From positions 34,124,422 to 34,188,421 of the forward strand of contig NC_080048.1 in the NCBI RefSeq assembly GCF_026212465.1: a stretch of 64,000 nt of DNA, read 5' to 3'. Both the position numbers and the translations under genes were made by a program. This document shows, in pieces, positions 24,289-36,800 of this stretch (positions are counted from its first letter, which is position 1; each line of letters begins with the position of its first letter). The stretch comes from Amaranthus tricolor. Taxonomy: Eukaryota; Streptophyta; Magnoliopsida; Caryophyllales; Amaranthaceae. The notes beneath the pieces were generated by a model. It was not told the DNA's origin and did no database searches. It saw nothing but the letters and a program-made list of their open reading frames with translations.

Positions 24289-27200
24289 TCACTTGAAGCT
24301 CATTCCCACAAGCTTGCTACAAACATCAAGCTTGCTCCCGAGAACCACTTTTGTAAGCATATTTGCACCATTCTTATCAGTGTGGACTTTCTTCAGCTTC
24401 AGATGCCTTTCTTCAATCACATCTCGTAACCAATGATATCTAACATCAATATGCTTGGTCCGAGCATGGTACATAACATTCTTGCTCAAATCCATAGCAC
24501 TTTGACTATCACAAAGTACTACATACTCACCTTGCTCCAAACCCAACTCTCGAAGAAACCTTTTAAGCCATAGCATCTCTTTGCCTGCTTCCACAGCTGC
24601 AATGTACTCTGCCTCAGTTGTTGACAATGCTACACATTTTTGTAGCTTGGATTGCCATGAGATGGCTCCCCCTGAAAATGTAAACACATAACCTGAGGTA
24701 GACTTTCTGTTATCAAGATCACCTGCCATGTTAGCATCTGTATATCCTTCAAGTAAAGGTTTGCCACTTCCATAACACAAACTCAACTTGGAAGTGCCTC
24801 GCAAGTATCTGAAGATCCACTTCACTGCTTCTCAATGAGCCTTACCCGGATTGGATAAGTATCTGCTCACTAAACCAACAAAATGTGCAATATCTGGCCT
24901 AGTACATACCATAGCATACATCAAAGAACCAACAGCAGAAGAGTAAGGAATAGATGACATACTTTCTTTCTCCTTCTCTGTTGTAGGACAAGCTTTCTTG
25001 CTTAGTTTGAAATGTGTTGCAAGTGGTATACTAACTGGCTTAGCATGCTTCATATTGAACCTTTCAAGCACCCGTTCAATATATTTCTCTTGTGAAAGCC
25101 ACAACTTTCCAGCCTTCCTGTCACGAGCAATCTCCATGCCTAAGATTTGCTTTACAGGACCCAAGTCTTTCATGTCAAATGACTTGGACAAGTCTTTCTT
25201 CAAATTTTGAATCATGCATGCATCTTGTCCAACTATCAGCATATCATCTACATATAATAGAAGGATGATGAAGTTACCTCCAGGGAATTTTCTGAAAAAC
25301 ACACAAGGATCTGCCATAGTTCGTTTATAACCATTGCTTGTCATAAACGAATCAAATTTCTTGTACCATTGCCTTGGTGCCTGTTTAAGCCCATAAAGAC
25401 TATTCTTCAGTTTGCAAACAAACTTTTCTTTCCCTTTCTCTTCAAATCCTTCAGTTTGCTCCATGTAGATTTCTTCATGCAAGTCACCATGTAAAAAGGC
25501 AGTTTTAACATCAACCTGCTCCAACTCAAGATCAAGACTTGCAGCTAATCCCAGAACAGTTCTGATAGAAGTCATTTTGACAACAGGAGAGAAGATCTCA
25601 TCAAAATAAATGCCCTTTTTCTGATTGCATCCCTTAACCACCAATCTAGCTTTGCGCTTCACTATCTTCTCACCATCTTTCTTGTTCTTGAAAACCCATC
25701 TGTTTTTCAAGACTTTCTTGCCCTTGGGAGGCTCCACTAGCTCATAAGTTTCATTCTTCTGTAAAGATTCAATTTCTTCCTTCATTGCATTGAGCCACAA
25801 ATCTTTCTCTTCAAGAGAAAACACTTCTTGATAGTTTTCTGGCTCTCCATCTTCTATGAGTAGAATGAACTCTGAGCTTGGATACCTAGTTGAAGGCTTA
25901 TGCTCTCTGGTTGACCTTCGAACTTGTGTATCCTCAACTTGAGGGGTAGGATGCTCCCCCTGCTCATGAACCTCTATATCATGTACTTCTTCCTCATCTG
26001 ATGAATGCTCCTCAAGATCAACACCATCATCCTCATCATGAACTGGTACATCACCATCAGGTTGTACCTCACCAACATCATCATGAAACTCCTCAATATT
26101 CTCATCATCTGGCTGGTTAACAGGAGGTGTAGTAGAAGAAACATCATTAGTAGTATCAAAATACAGCTCTGAAGTAGAAGTATACCTTGTACTCAGAAGA
26201 TCTGCACCCTTCTAGTGCTCAAAGAATACTACATCTCTGCTTCTCACAACCTTCTTCTTTTTAGGATCATATAGTCTGAAACCATACTCTTCATCACCAT
26301 AGCCAACAAAAACACATGGGTTAGTCTTGGAATCAAGCTTCGATCTCTGATCTTTCGGCACATGCATGAATGCCTTGCATCCAAAGACTCTCAAGTGTGA
26401 ATATGAAGGAGCACACCCTTTCCATGCTCTCATAGGAATGTCAAGATCAAGAGGAATTGATGGAGAACGGTTGATCAAATACACGGCACACTGAATTGCT
26501 TAAGCCCAGAATGTCTTAGGAAGATCAGACATTCTAAGCATACATCTCACTTTCTCCACAATGGTTCTGTTCATCCAATCTGCAACTCCATTGTGTTGAG
26601 GTGTACCGGGCACTGTCTTCTCATGTCTAATGCCATGCAGTGAGCAATAATACTTGAACTCTTTTGAAGTATACTCACCACCATTGTCAGTTTGAAGACA
26701 CTTCAGCTTTCTTTCTGTCTCCCTTTCTACCATGGCATGAAATTTCTGAAAGACCTCGAACACTTAGCTTTTTGTCTTCAACATATACACCCAAGTTCTT
26801 CGAGTAGCATCATCAATGAAAGTGACAAAATATCTATTGCCACCAAGAGATTCAACCTCAATGGGACCACAAACATCGGAGTGTACTAACTCCAACTTGA
26901 CTTGCTTTCTAGTAGACTTCCGAGAAAAGGAAGCTCTACGCTGCTTTCCTGCCAAACAATGATCACAAGGGTCAAAAGAGATAGTTTTATCAACAGGAAT
27001 CAACGTTTTACCTGCTAAAAGTTTCAAGCCCTTATTACTCATGTGTCCCAATCTTCGATGCCACAGATTAGGAGAGTTCTTTTCTTCAACTACATTCAAC
27101 TCACCAGAACATACACTCAAGTATGTCTTAACAAAGAGCAACACAACTCGCCTCGAGCAACTGTCATCGAACCCTTAGACAACTTCCACTTACCATCACC

Positions 27201-28361
27201 AAAAATATGTCGAAAGCCTTCTTGATCAAGGACATTTGTAGACAAAAGATTAAGGCGTAGATTAGGAATATGGCGCACATTCTTTAATGTAAGAATGCAC
27301 CCAACACTTGTCTTCACACGAATATCACCTAACCCAACACTTGCTGAGCTCTGATTTCCCCTCTTCACACTACCAAAGTCACTAACTTTGTAGTTCATGA
27401 AGTGTTCTCTCTTGGGAACACAATGGTATGAAGCCCCTGTATCTATAAGCCACTCAGTGTCTGAACTATCAACATGATGACACTCACTAGTTGCACAAAT
27501 CAAAGTGACCTCATCATCACTTTTGGAAGCTGTTGCTGCAGTATTCTTATCATCCCCCTCTTTCTGTGAATCATTTTTTTTATGTTCTTTCTTCAGACGA
27601 AAACAATACTTCTTGATATGACCAGGCTTCTTGCAGTAGTGGCAAGTAATCCTTCCATCATTGGACTTGGATCTTTCCTTTAAGTTACCACGGCCTTTGG
27701 GACCCCTACTCTTGCCTCTTCCTTTATTCTCAACAACAAGAGCATGTGAATTGTCAACTCCCATCTCCTTTCTTCTAATTTCTTCATTGAACATGCTATC
27801 TTTGATCACATCCAAAGATAACACACCATCAAGAGCAGAGTTACTAATAGTCACAACCAAGGTCTCCTAACTATCTGGCAAAGAACTCAACAAGAACAAA
27901 GCCTGCAACTCATCATCAAGAACAACCTTCATAGTAGTCAACTTGTTAATAATATCTTGAAAGTCACTAAGATGCTCAGAAACAGACTTTCCACCTTTTA
28001 ATTTCAAATTAACAAGTCTTTTGATCAACGAAGCTTTATTATGAGCAGTCTTCCGCTCATACAAACCTTCCAACTTCTTCCACAAATCATATGGGTCGGA
28101 CTCTTGTGACACATGATTGAATATGCTAATATCAACCCATTGTCTAATCGTCCCTAAAGTCTTTCTTTTCAACTTTACCCAATCTTTTTCATCCATTTTA
28201 TCTGGTTTAGATGGTTTGATAACACTACCATCCGAATTGGTGACAGTTTCAAGTGGGTCATACAAGTCCTTGCAAAACAACATGTCTTCCATCATAGGTC
28301 TCCAAATAGAATAATTTGTTGATGTCAATTTAACCATCGAACTACTACTACTCGACTCCAT
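24289..28361 (-). pseudogene. Copia gag-pol polyprotein, inactivated
   Basis: Domains in order on the minus strand: UBN2-type gag (28361 down), CCHC zinc knuckle CHYCKKPGHIKKYC near 27630, aspartic protease core DTGASYHC near 27435, GAG-pre-integrase LWHRRLGHMSNKG near 27055, integrase core with DNGGEYTSKEF near 26670, reverse transcriptase with YVDDMLIVG near 25245, and RNase H with STTEAEYIA near 24610. In-frame stops lie at 27867-27869, 26764-26766, 26500-26502, 26212-26214 and 24832-24834, with a frameshift near 27120-27140. The element cannot make a full polyprotein. Described only; no restored sequence is given. Confidence 0.93.
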
Positions 28362-28381
28362 ACTGTGACAAAATATAATCC

Positions 28382-28394
28382 GGCTCTGATACCA
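28382..28394 (-). promoter_or_regulatory. Primer-binding site (initiator tRNA-Met type)
   Basis: The minus strand reads TGGTATCAGAGCC two bases inside the 5' LTR end. It is complementary to the 3' end of initiator tRNA-Met, the usual primer of Copia elements. Confidence 0.9.
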
Positions 28395-28397
28395 AGT

Positions 28398-29056
28398 TTT
28401 AAGGATCGAATGGGGTCACTACGACACCCACAAAGTCGCACAAACAAGACAACAAACAAAATCAACACACACACAAGTTATATGTGGAAAACCCCTTCGA
28501 TGTGAAGGATAAAAACCACGGGACCTCTTGAGGAGTCCACCCTATCTTCTCTTATTGATAAATTGAGGGAAAAATAACCTCAAAACAGTACACAAAGGTT
28601 CACACACCCACCAACAACAACCAAGAACAATATGAGATGAATTAGAGAGCAAAAGGAGTAAAATCACCAAAAATACAGAATTCTGTCCAAAGACGATTCT
28701 GACCAAACCAAAGCTCAAAGGACGATCTCCACCGTCCAAAATGAAGCCCTTGATGTCAGGAACAAGCTGTCAAAATTTGGGGACGATCCAACGGTGCAAT
28801 TTCCAGCAAACGGCAGTTTTCTGATGGCTGCCCTCGAAGCTACGAGCACCCTCTTCTCTCTTTTTCTCCTCCTTTCTTTTTTTTTTTGTGTGTTTTTCTG
28901 ATTTTCTTTTTTGATTACATCAAGCCAAGTAAAAAAAAATGACCCTTAAGCTTCTCTTAGAAGCCACATAAATAGGTCCATTAATAAAAACAAAAAAAAA
29001 GGAAAATATTACCCAAAGCAATACAAGTATTGGATAAATGGGCTGGACCCATAACA
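28398..29056 (-). repeat. 5' LTR of the Copia element in the LINE (659 bp)
   Basis: Starts TGTTATGGGTCCAGCCC on the minus strand and ends at CCTTAAA, where a terminal CA has become AA. It is longer than its partner because it keeps the ~55-bp segment missing from 23638-24241. Confidence 0.9.
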
Positions 29057-29680
29057 TCATGGTGTTCGTGTGTGTCTTGGGTGCCTCGGTGATTTCTTAG
29101 TTATTTTTTTCTGATGACAATATCATCTTTGCTAAAGTGTCTTTACAGAAATGCTCCAAAATAGCTAATATTATTAGCACCTATGAGAGAGCTTCCGGTA
29201 AAAAAGCTAATTATAATAAGACTCAAATCTACTTTATCAAAAATGTGCCATCAAACTTGAGAACATAAATCACAAATCTTCTAGGTGTTGCTGAAATGGA
29301 TCGACATAAAAGAAATCTCGGGCTCCCCACGATTATTGGAAAATCAAAAAAGGTCGTTTTGCAAGTATAAAGGAGAGGATTTGAAAAAGCTCCAGGGGTG
29401 AAAGGAAATTTTTTTATCTCGAGTCGGCAAAGAGGTGTTGATCAAAGCTGTTATTCAAGCCATTCCCATTTATCTTATGATTATTTTTCTCATTCCGGAT
29501 GGGGTTATTGATAAGATCAATTCTATGGTTGCAAAATTCTGGTGGGGTTCTGGTACCGGGGACTCAAAGATGCATTGGCATAGTTGATCTAAGTTGTGCC
29601 TTCCGAAGAATAAGGGTTGTTTGGGTTTCAGAGACATTTGATGTTTTAATGCTGCTCTATTAGCCATAATGCCTACTTAT
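29057..29680 (+). pseudogene. LINE reverse transcriptase, 3' part, after the Copia insertion
   Basis: Continues the LINE frame: DDNIIFAKVS (the catalytic FxDD block, preceded by a stop), ISTYERASGKKANYNKT, and further blocks such as NLGLPTIIGKSKK. Many stops and frameshifts are present. With 23040-23637 it is one relic cut by the Copia element. Confidence 0.8.
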
Positions 29681-30059
29681 AATATTTTAACTGTCAACTT
29701 ACATTATTCGTAATGTTCATTTACAATATTTTAAAAAATATATATATAATAAGTCGATCCAATTAAAAATGACTTCTCAAAAAGACCACCTCCTACAAAA
29801 ATTTGTGATAAATAAAAAGTCCCAAAAGAGTGACAACTTCATAAGAAAGCTATAAATAGTATTGGGTATTACTAAATATCATCAACCTAGAACAGGTGGA
29901 AAGAACCCATATAAAAAAAAAATTAAAAGAAAATGGAAAAATTAAAATACAAATAAATATTGGGAACAACCATCTGCCGTGAAGAATGGCTAAACATACT
30001 CGCTCAGTCAGTCTATAATATCCTAGTCCTAAGGGCTACGAGTATTTCTTTAGGGCATT
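29681..30059. other. Intergenic, unassigned
   Basis: Short AT-rich stretch. 29985-30059 has a plain, balanced composition (GCTAAACATACTCGCTCAGT) and could be more organelle-derived DNA, but I could not identify it. Confidence 0.35.
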
Positions 30060-30816
30060 ATTTTTCTTGGACATACCGTGTCAAAGCCACTTCGTCTGCT
30101 TGGTGAGTTATAGTCGTGTTAAGATCGTTATTATCTTGCTTAGTATAAATCACTATACGTTTCGATTTTCTTGTGCGGATTTGATAATCCGTCACCACGT
30201 CTTTTTGACGTGCTCTTTCATATTGTTTGGAATCGATAATTAATTTGTGTGACCAACGAGGAACTTTTTTTCTTATTTCGTTTATTCTTTTTGAAATTGG
30301 TTAAGTAAACGCATATGCTGTGGTTGTATCAATTAAAAAATTGAAAAATCTTTCTTTATTTTCTGAACTAATTTGTTCTTGTTCGGAAAATAACAAATTT
30401 TTGTTTTGATTGAATGTTGAGTCTCCATCAAATTGACTCATTTTTGATTTTTTAAGTTCAAATTCTTGATAATTGGAATCATTAAGCAAAACAGTATGAA
30501 TTTTATTTATAAAAAATTTATCAATTAAATTAATCACTATAGTTTCATTTATATTTATAAAAAGTGAAACCATTTTTTTTTTATTAAAACACGATAGTAT
30601 CCCATTAATAAAGGATCATGTATTTTTTTTCAAAATTTCCCTTTTAGTTTTATCATTTTGTTTTCTAAACATAATCTTGTTTTTTATCGAGTACATCTAT
30701 ATAAAAAATGTCTTTGTCTAGAACCGTAATTCTATTATTTAATTCATTGCTTAAACTGTTTCCTTTTTGTTCATTTGTAGAAATTCAATTATTGGATAGT
30801 TCATCCAAAGATTGAA
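30060..30816 (-). pseudogene. ycf1: Nuclear copy of plastid ycf1 (NUPT fragment)
   Basis: Read on the minus strand the segment follows the middle to 3' part of plastid ycf1 (TIC214). Visible blocks are SLDELSNN, a stop, ISTNEQKGNSLSNELNNRI, VLDKDIFYIDVLDKK; then after frameshifts FFINKIHTVLLNDSNYQEFE, SENKERFFNFLIDTTTAYAF; then NEIRKKVPRWSHKL, YQIRTRKSKRIVIYTKQDNN and ADEVALTRY. Stops and frameshifts, together with the nuclear transposon setting, show a non-functional insertion rather than plastid DNA. The similarity runs up to, and possibly into, the start codon of the B3 gene at 30817. The left edge near 30060 is approximate. Confidence 0.85.
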
Positions 30817-33800
30817 ATGGCGAAATCAACATCCAGCTATGAAGAAAAACGGAAAGAAACAATGGCAGAAAACTTCAAAAGAATGGCGCAACTCAATCTC
30901 CATACTCTCTCCCTGTCTCTCAAATCTTTATATAGTCGACGGATTAAACGCCATTATGTAAATCCTCAATTGATCATTTTCTTAGTACTATTCTTTCGTT
31001 TCTACTATGAAATCATCTTTTTTTTACGTATTTGGTTTATGATATTTGATTTTCAGGTGAAGAAGGCGAAGATGAGTGATTCGCCTCCTCGTCATTCCCC
31101 CATAATTCTTATCAAAAGAACTTCAGAAACGAATCATATTCAACAAAGGTTCCGCTTTCACTCTGTTTTTTTTCTGATCCTCTTTATAATTCGCCATAGA
31201 TCAATAGATTATTATACACTTTACAATTCTTAGCAATTGTGATATTTGTTTTTTACGAGATTTGATGCAGTTTTCAATTTTATATATATTTGATTGTTTA
31301 TGATTAAAAATTATAAAAAATTAAAATTGATAAAATTTACGTAAGATAAATTAAATAAAATATCATTAAATTATGTTTTAATTTTGTTATAAATAAAAGG
31401 GAAAATTGTAAACAAACACCTTTTAAAACCCGGTTTTTGTAAAGAAACACCTTTTAAAATTTTTTTTGCAAATAAACACCTTTTAAGACACTTTTTGTTA
31501 AATTAAACACCTTAATTGGAATTCCGGTGGGTTTTGTCCAAATTCCGACATTGAAAAAGCTATATGAGTTGCATATTGCGCGATTGATTTCAAACGCAGG
31601 GTAGAGTTCAATTGTTCGCGAATTTCTTCTCCATCTTCCTCATCTTCCTTTCCTTCCCTCCACATTTCCCTTCAGCATTGTTGATTGTGACCGAAGATTC
31701 GTTGCTCTGTTAATTCTTGTCGATTGTTAAAGGTAAGGGTTTTTTCGCAATAAAGTTACTCTCTTTTTGATGTCAATTGCATTGTAAATCGAATTTTTAA
31801 TACAGTTGTTTAATTGTTACGCATTAGTACATTGTGTTTATGGAGTTCTGAAATTAGGGTTTGTATTTGGTAATTGTGCAAATGAGGACAAAAAACCCTG
31901 TATTTAATCCTTCAACTGGTATCAAATGCATTTTCAACCTAAAAATATGGCATGAGGGACGGTTTGTTAATAAGAAGAAAAGGAGGTTGTATGATGAAGG
32001 GTGCCTTGATATCAAAGTGGGTTGTTCTGAAATCAATTTTTTTGGTGTTGTACAATTAGTTAGGAAGGTCATTCTGAGGAAAGATGCTGAGTTTACTGTA
32101 TATTATAGGAGGAAGGGGAGGAGCTTGATGAATGGTTTAACTGAATTTACACCCAACACACCTTTAGTTGATGTATTGGCAACGAAAGATGAGAATGATT
32201 TCATTACTGTATTTGTGGAGTATGATCAGAGTACATTGGATGTGGGTTCTTTGGATGCTGTTGGTGGAGTTGAGGAGGATAATGATAGTTATGGATTTGA
32301 GCAGGATAGTGATGATGCTGGAAGTGAGGACATTTGTGAATTTGAAGATGCTGTAAAGAATTTGGACATTGAAGATTGTGGTTGGGCTGGGCCTAAGGTA
32401 TTAGAAGGTTGCCCAAGTACTTCTGTTGGCCCAGAAGCTGAGTTGGACCACAATGAAATGGTAAATAATAGCCAAAACCCTAAGTGCAAAAAAGTAGAAA
32501 AAATAGCAGCCTTCAGGAGAAAAACAAAGTCTTGTTTTGAACAAGTAACCATTGAAGATGCTGAACCACAGATTAGAACAGAGGATGATGTATTATATGA
32601 TGGTGCTGCAGATGAAGATATACCAGTAGGTGGTGATTTATTTGCAGAAGGTGTCACCAAGAACTTGGATAGTACGGTTGAGAACGGCCTGCAACAGCAC
32701 AAGTTCCCTCAACTGACTGTTAGGGATGAAGAGGTTGAAGTGAGAGAAGATGATGATTTGAATGAAGACTTAGAAGAGGAAGGCAGTGGAGCAGAATCAG
32801 ATGATGATAAGGTAGATGATGGACCAGTATTCAATCCTAAGGTTGACTTTAAAAAAAATGTGGAGTTGAAGAAGGGAATTAGATTTGAAAGTGTGCAGGA
32901 TGTTAAGAAGGCCATTAGGCACCATGCTATTATGAACAGGTATGATTACTATTTCTTGCATAACAATTCAAGAAGAGTTAGTGTATATTGTAAACATAGA
33001 TGCAAGTGCCCATTGAAGTACGGTAGGTATATACAATGCATATGTGAGGAGCAGAAGTGTTTGTTTAGAATTCATTGTAGAAAATTAAAACTGGAGGAAA
33101 CTTGGCAGATTAAAAGCATGACCAGTGAACATAGTTGTGGATTTCACAGTGCAAATCCCAAAGTTACATCTGAATTTTTAGCTGAAAGGTATTTAGACCA
33201 TTTTAGGGATGACCCCAATCTGAAGCTCAAATACTTCATGAAGTTGATTCTTAGGGACATTGGGGTAAGTGTGAAGTATCATAAAGCCTATTATGCCAAG
33301 GTCATTGCTCTTCACATGATTCATGGTAGTGCATTAGAGCAATACCAAAGGGTTTGGGACTATGCTGCTGCAGTTAGGAAGTATGTTGTTGGTTCATCTG
33401 CATTTGTTGTTGTCAGTGACATAGAAAGGCCCCCAACAACATTTCAAAGAATGTACATCTGTTTGCAGCCTTGTAAGGAGGGGTTTCTACAAGGTTGTAG
33501 GCACATAATTGGTGTTGATGGTTGCCACCTGAAAGGGCAATGGCCAGGAGTATGTTTGGTAGCTGTTGGTAAGGATGGGAATAATAACTTGTTTCCCATA
33601 GTGTGGGCTGTTGCAGAAGTTGAAAATAAAGATAGTTGGACATGGTTTCTTGATCTGTTGAAGAAAGATCTTGGTAGTGTTACTGAACACATAACTTGGG
33701 TCCATGAAAATGAGCAGCTAACCTTCATGTCTGACAGGCAAAAGGTACAATACCCTGGCTCTTTTATGCTCCATTTCAAGTATTCCATTAAATAATTTAA

Positions 33801-36800
33801 CACATTTTTTGTGAAACAGGGACTACTGGATGCATTCTCCAAACTAGTGCCAAATGCAGATATAAGGTATTGTTGCAGACATATATGGGCCAACTTCAAA
33901 CTCAATTTTGCAGGAACGACTTTTAAATCTTTGTTTTGGCAAGCAGCAAGGGCAGGGACCAATGCAATATTATAAACTCTTCTCTTGTTTAAATAAGGCA
34001 ATTTTAGTGTATTGTTGCTTAAATAATCAATGAACACACTTAAATAATGCAGGACAAATTCAATGAACAAATGCAAGCCATTAAGATGTTGTCTAATGAT
34101 GCTTTCAAGTATTTAGACAACATCCCTGTTCAAAGGTGGAGTAGGTATGCTTTCAACCCCAAGTCCAAGTCAGCCATGGTGTTGAACAATTGTTGTGAGT
34201 CATTTAATTCGGTTTTGAGGGAGTGTAGAAACAAACCTATATTGAGCATGATGGAGTGGATAAGAAGATATGTCATGGCAAGGGCTTTCAACAAAAGGGA
34301 AGGTTGTAGGAATTATCATGGATCAATCATGCCAGCTGCTATGAAGGTGCTCAAAAGTGCCTTAAGAAATGTCCAAGAACTGCTTTGAGACAATTTCTGA
34401 TATTGACTTGTTTGAGGTTGATCATGATGGAGATAGATGGGTGGTTGACTTGAAAAGGCATTCATGTGGTTGTTTCAGGTGGGATTTGACAGGAATCCCT
34501 TGCTGTCATGCATTCAAATGCATCATGGCATTCAGGGGCAACCCTGAAATGTATGTGCACAAGGCATACAGTAAGGAGATGTATGCATTAGCCTATGCAC
34601 CTATTTTCCAACCAATGCCTAGAATGAAGCAATGGGATTCTACAGAGCATCCCAAACCTAACCCTCCTGCTGTGAAAAAGCTCCCTGGCAGACCATCACA
34701 AAAAAAAAGAATCAAAGAGAAGGGTGAGGGAGAAGCTGAACATGAACCTCCAGTACTAAGAAAGAAGAAGCCCAATGCATGCAGTAACTGTGGAGGTCTA
34801 GGCCACAATAAAAGCAAATGCAAGAACCCACCTGCACCCCCTAAACCTCCAGCAAAAAGAGGAAGGCCAATGAGTGATGGTGTTCCAAAACAAGCCATAA
34901 AGAAGAAAAGGGGTAAAATGAGCCAAAGTCAAGAAGAAATCAACAACAACTCCTCACAACCAGTAGATTCATCTCAAACATCTCACACTTGAATTTAGTA
35001 CCTCTGAAGTTTGTTTGTTAAACATTATTACTTTTTATTGCTTAGTCAATGACTTTATATGTATTTTCATGTTATGGATGACATTATGCATTATGAGAAT
35101 TGGTTGAATGCTTAACAAATGGATGATATGCAAGCTGCACAGTATAAAATGGATACAAAAAGAAAAACATCTAACATATTTGATTCAATACTACAAGTTT
35201 ACATTAACCAAACTAGTTTACATTAACCAAACTAGTTTGATTCAATATTTGATTCAATACAATACTACAAGTTTACATTAACATCTAACATCTAACATAT
35301 TTGATTCAAACACATAAACGACTGATGAGTTTGGTTGAATACTTCAAAAGTACATATTGAAATTGAGGCAAAAGCATAAACAACCAACAACACAACCAAA
35401 CTAGTCCATCATCTTAAATACAGTTCCTAAAAATAAAACAGCCAAAAGAGCCAAAAATTGACATTTGCTGCAGTTTTTTGCCACCTTCAACCTCCCAACA
35501 TGCCAACCATCTGATTTGTCATACACCGACCTACTCAACCCACTCCTCAGCACAATCAATTCATTCATCAATTCCTTCTTCACCTCCACCAACTCATTAA
35601 TAGTTACCCTTTGCCACTCTACTTGATCCGCATCAATCCACCTGAAGAACGAGCAACCCCTTCTTCCACTTTCAATGTCATATAATTTACAAGCCATGAA
35701 CCTACGCCCAGGATTCTTGGGGGTCTAGGACCTCATTATCGCAATTCGCAACCCACATTAGCATCTACTATGTTGTGAGTTTTCAATGGCACGAGAACAA
35801 CCACTAGAAGAAGACATACTAAATGGAAGATCAAAGCATCAACCTTTGAAAACCCTAGAAATTGAACTTCAAAGCAAAGAGAGAGAAGGAGAAGAATGAT
35901 TTCAAATGGGATTTTAGGGTGTAAATGGAGTTTTTATGGAAGTTGAAAAGAAAGGAGCGTGTATTATAAGGAAATTGCAAACACGCGCATGTTTTTGGAG
36001 GTCAAAACGCAAAGTCAACGTCGGAATTTGGACAAAACCCACCGGAATTCCAATTAAGGTGTTTAATTTAACAAAAAGTGTCTTAAAAGGTGTTTATTTG
36101 CAAAAAAAATTTTAAAAGGTGTTTCTTTACAAAAACCGGATTTTAAAAGGTGTTTGTTTACAATTTTCCCTAAATAAAATACTAAAGTGATGATGAATTG
36201 ATTAAAAATAGCAAATGAAATTAGAGGGAGCAAGTGACAAAAGGAAACTATAAAAGTAAAGGATTACACATTTGGAATTTGTTATTTGATGATTGATGTT
36301 CAACAGTTTTATTATTATTTTAAGAAATTTGTTGGGCCTACATGGCACCAGCAATAATTGATACTTAGTAGAATGGTGTTACACGCAGACTAAGACCGTA
36401 CAAATTTGTTTAAAGATAACTTATACTACTTGCTAACGAAAGATCGAAAAAAATGAGATTATTTATCTACTTAATTTCAAATATAAGATTGGAGAAAACT
36501 TATGTCCCAAAATAAGCTTTCGTACATCTAATCCTAGCTTCGGGTAGAGTCGCTGTTAGTAACAGCGAAAGTGAAAAAAAAAAAAATTAAAAGCCCAAAG
36601 TCGCTGTTAGTAACAGCGACCCAAAAAAAAAAAATTAAAAGCTCAAAGATACTGTTACTAACAGCGACTAAAAAAAATATATATATATATATATATTTTT
36701 TTTTTCTTTTTTGAAAAGGCATCCAAGGGACAAGAGATGCTTTCCTCGCCTTGGGATGCAGCTAAACATATGGAATCTGCTGCTGCAATGGCAAAGGAAG

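Larger units (their letters stand above)
23638..29056 (-). mobile_element. Copia LTR retrotransposon (decayed), inserted in a LINE
   Basis: A full-length structure of 5419 bp on the minus strand. Its LTRs are 28398-29056 (5') and 23638-24241 (3'). The target duplication TCATG flanks it perfectly (23633-23637 and 29057-29061). The primer-binding site TGGTATCAGAGCC follows the 5' LTR, and a purine tract (GGAGGGGGAGAT) precedes the 3' LTR. The order gag, protease, integrase, reverse transcriptase, RNase H places it in the Copia superfamily, similar to Tnt1/Tork elements. The coding region is disrupted (see the polyprotein entry). Confidence 0.95.
31399..36170 (+). mobile_element. Complete Mutator-like element (MULE), 4772 bp
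   Basis: Both ends begin GGGAAAATTGTAAACAAACA as inverted repeats of 156 bp (31399-31554 and 36015-36170) with very few differences. A perfect 9-bp target duplication TAAATAAAA lies at 31390-31398 and 36171-36179. The inside holds a MuDR-type transposase on the plus strand and a broken GRF zinc-finger gene on the minus strand. The near-identical termini point to a recent insertion. The element sits in the second intron of B3 copy 2. Confidence 0.96.

Noticed and set aside
24289..28361. A functional Tnt1-like polyprotein
   Set aside because: At least five in-frame stops and a frameshift interrupt it, and its LTR ends are mutated.
30301..30573. A short real protein-coding gene on the minus strand (90 codons)
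   Set aside because: The frame is one piece of a ycf1-like sequence that continues on both sides in other frames with stops, so it is a decayed plastid insertion.
31861..31881. TTG at 31861 as transposase start
   Set aside because: An ATG follows in frame at 31882 and the extra residues do not belong to the family N-terminus.
32289..34898. Several antisense open frames of 70-210 codons under the MULE transposase
   Set aside because: They mirror the acidic and conserved transposase codons and resemble no family; they are shadows.
36676..36696. TA repeat as a possible promoter TATA region
   Set aside because: It is a simple dinucleotide microsatellite next to the Pack-MULE inverted repeat, with no downstream gene that needs it.
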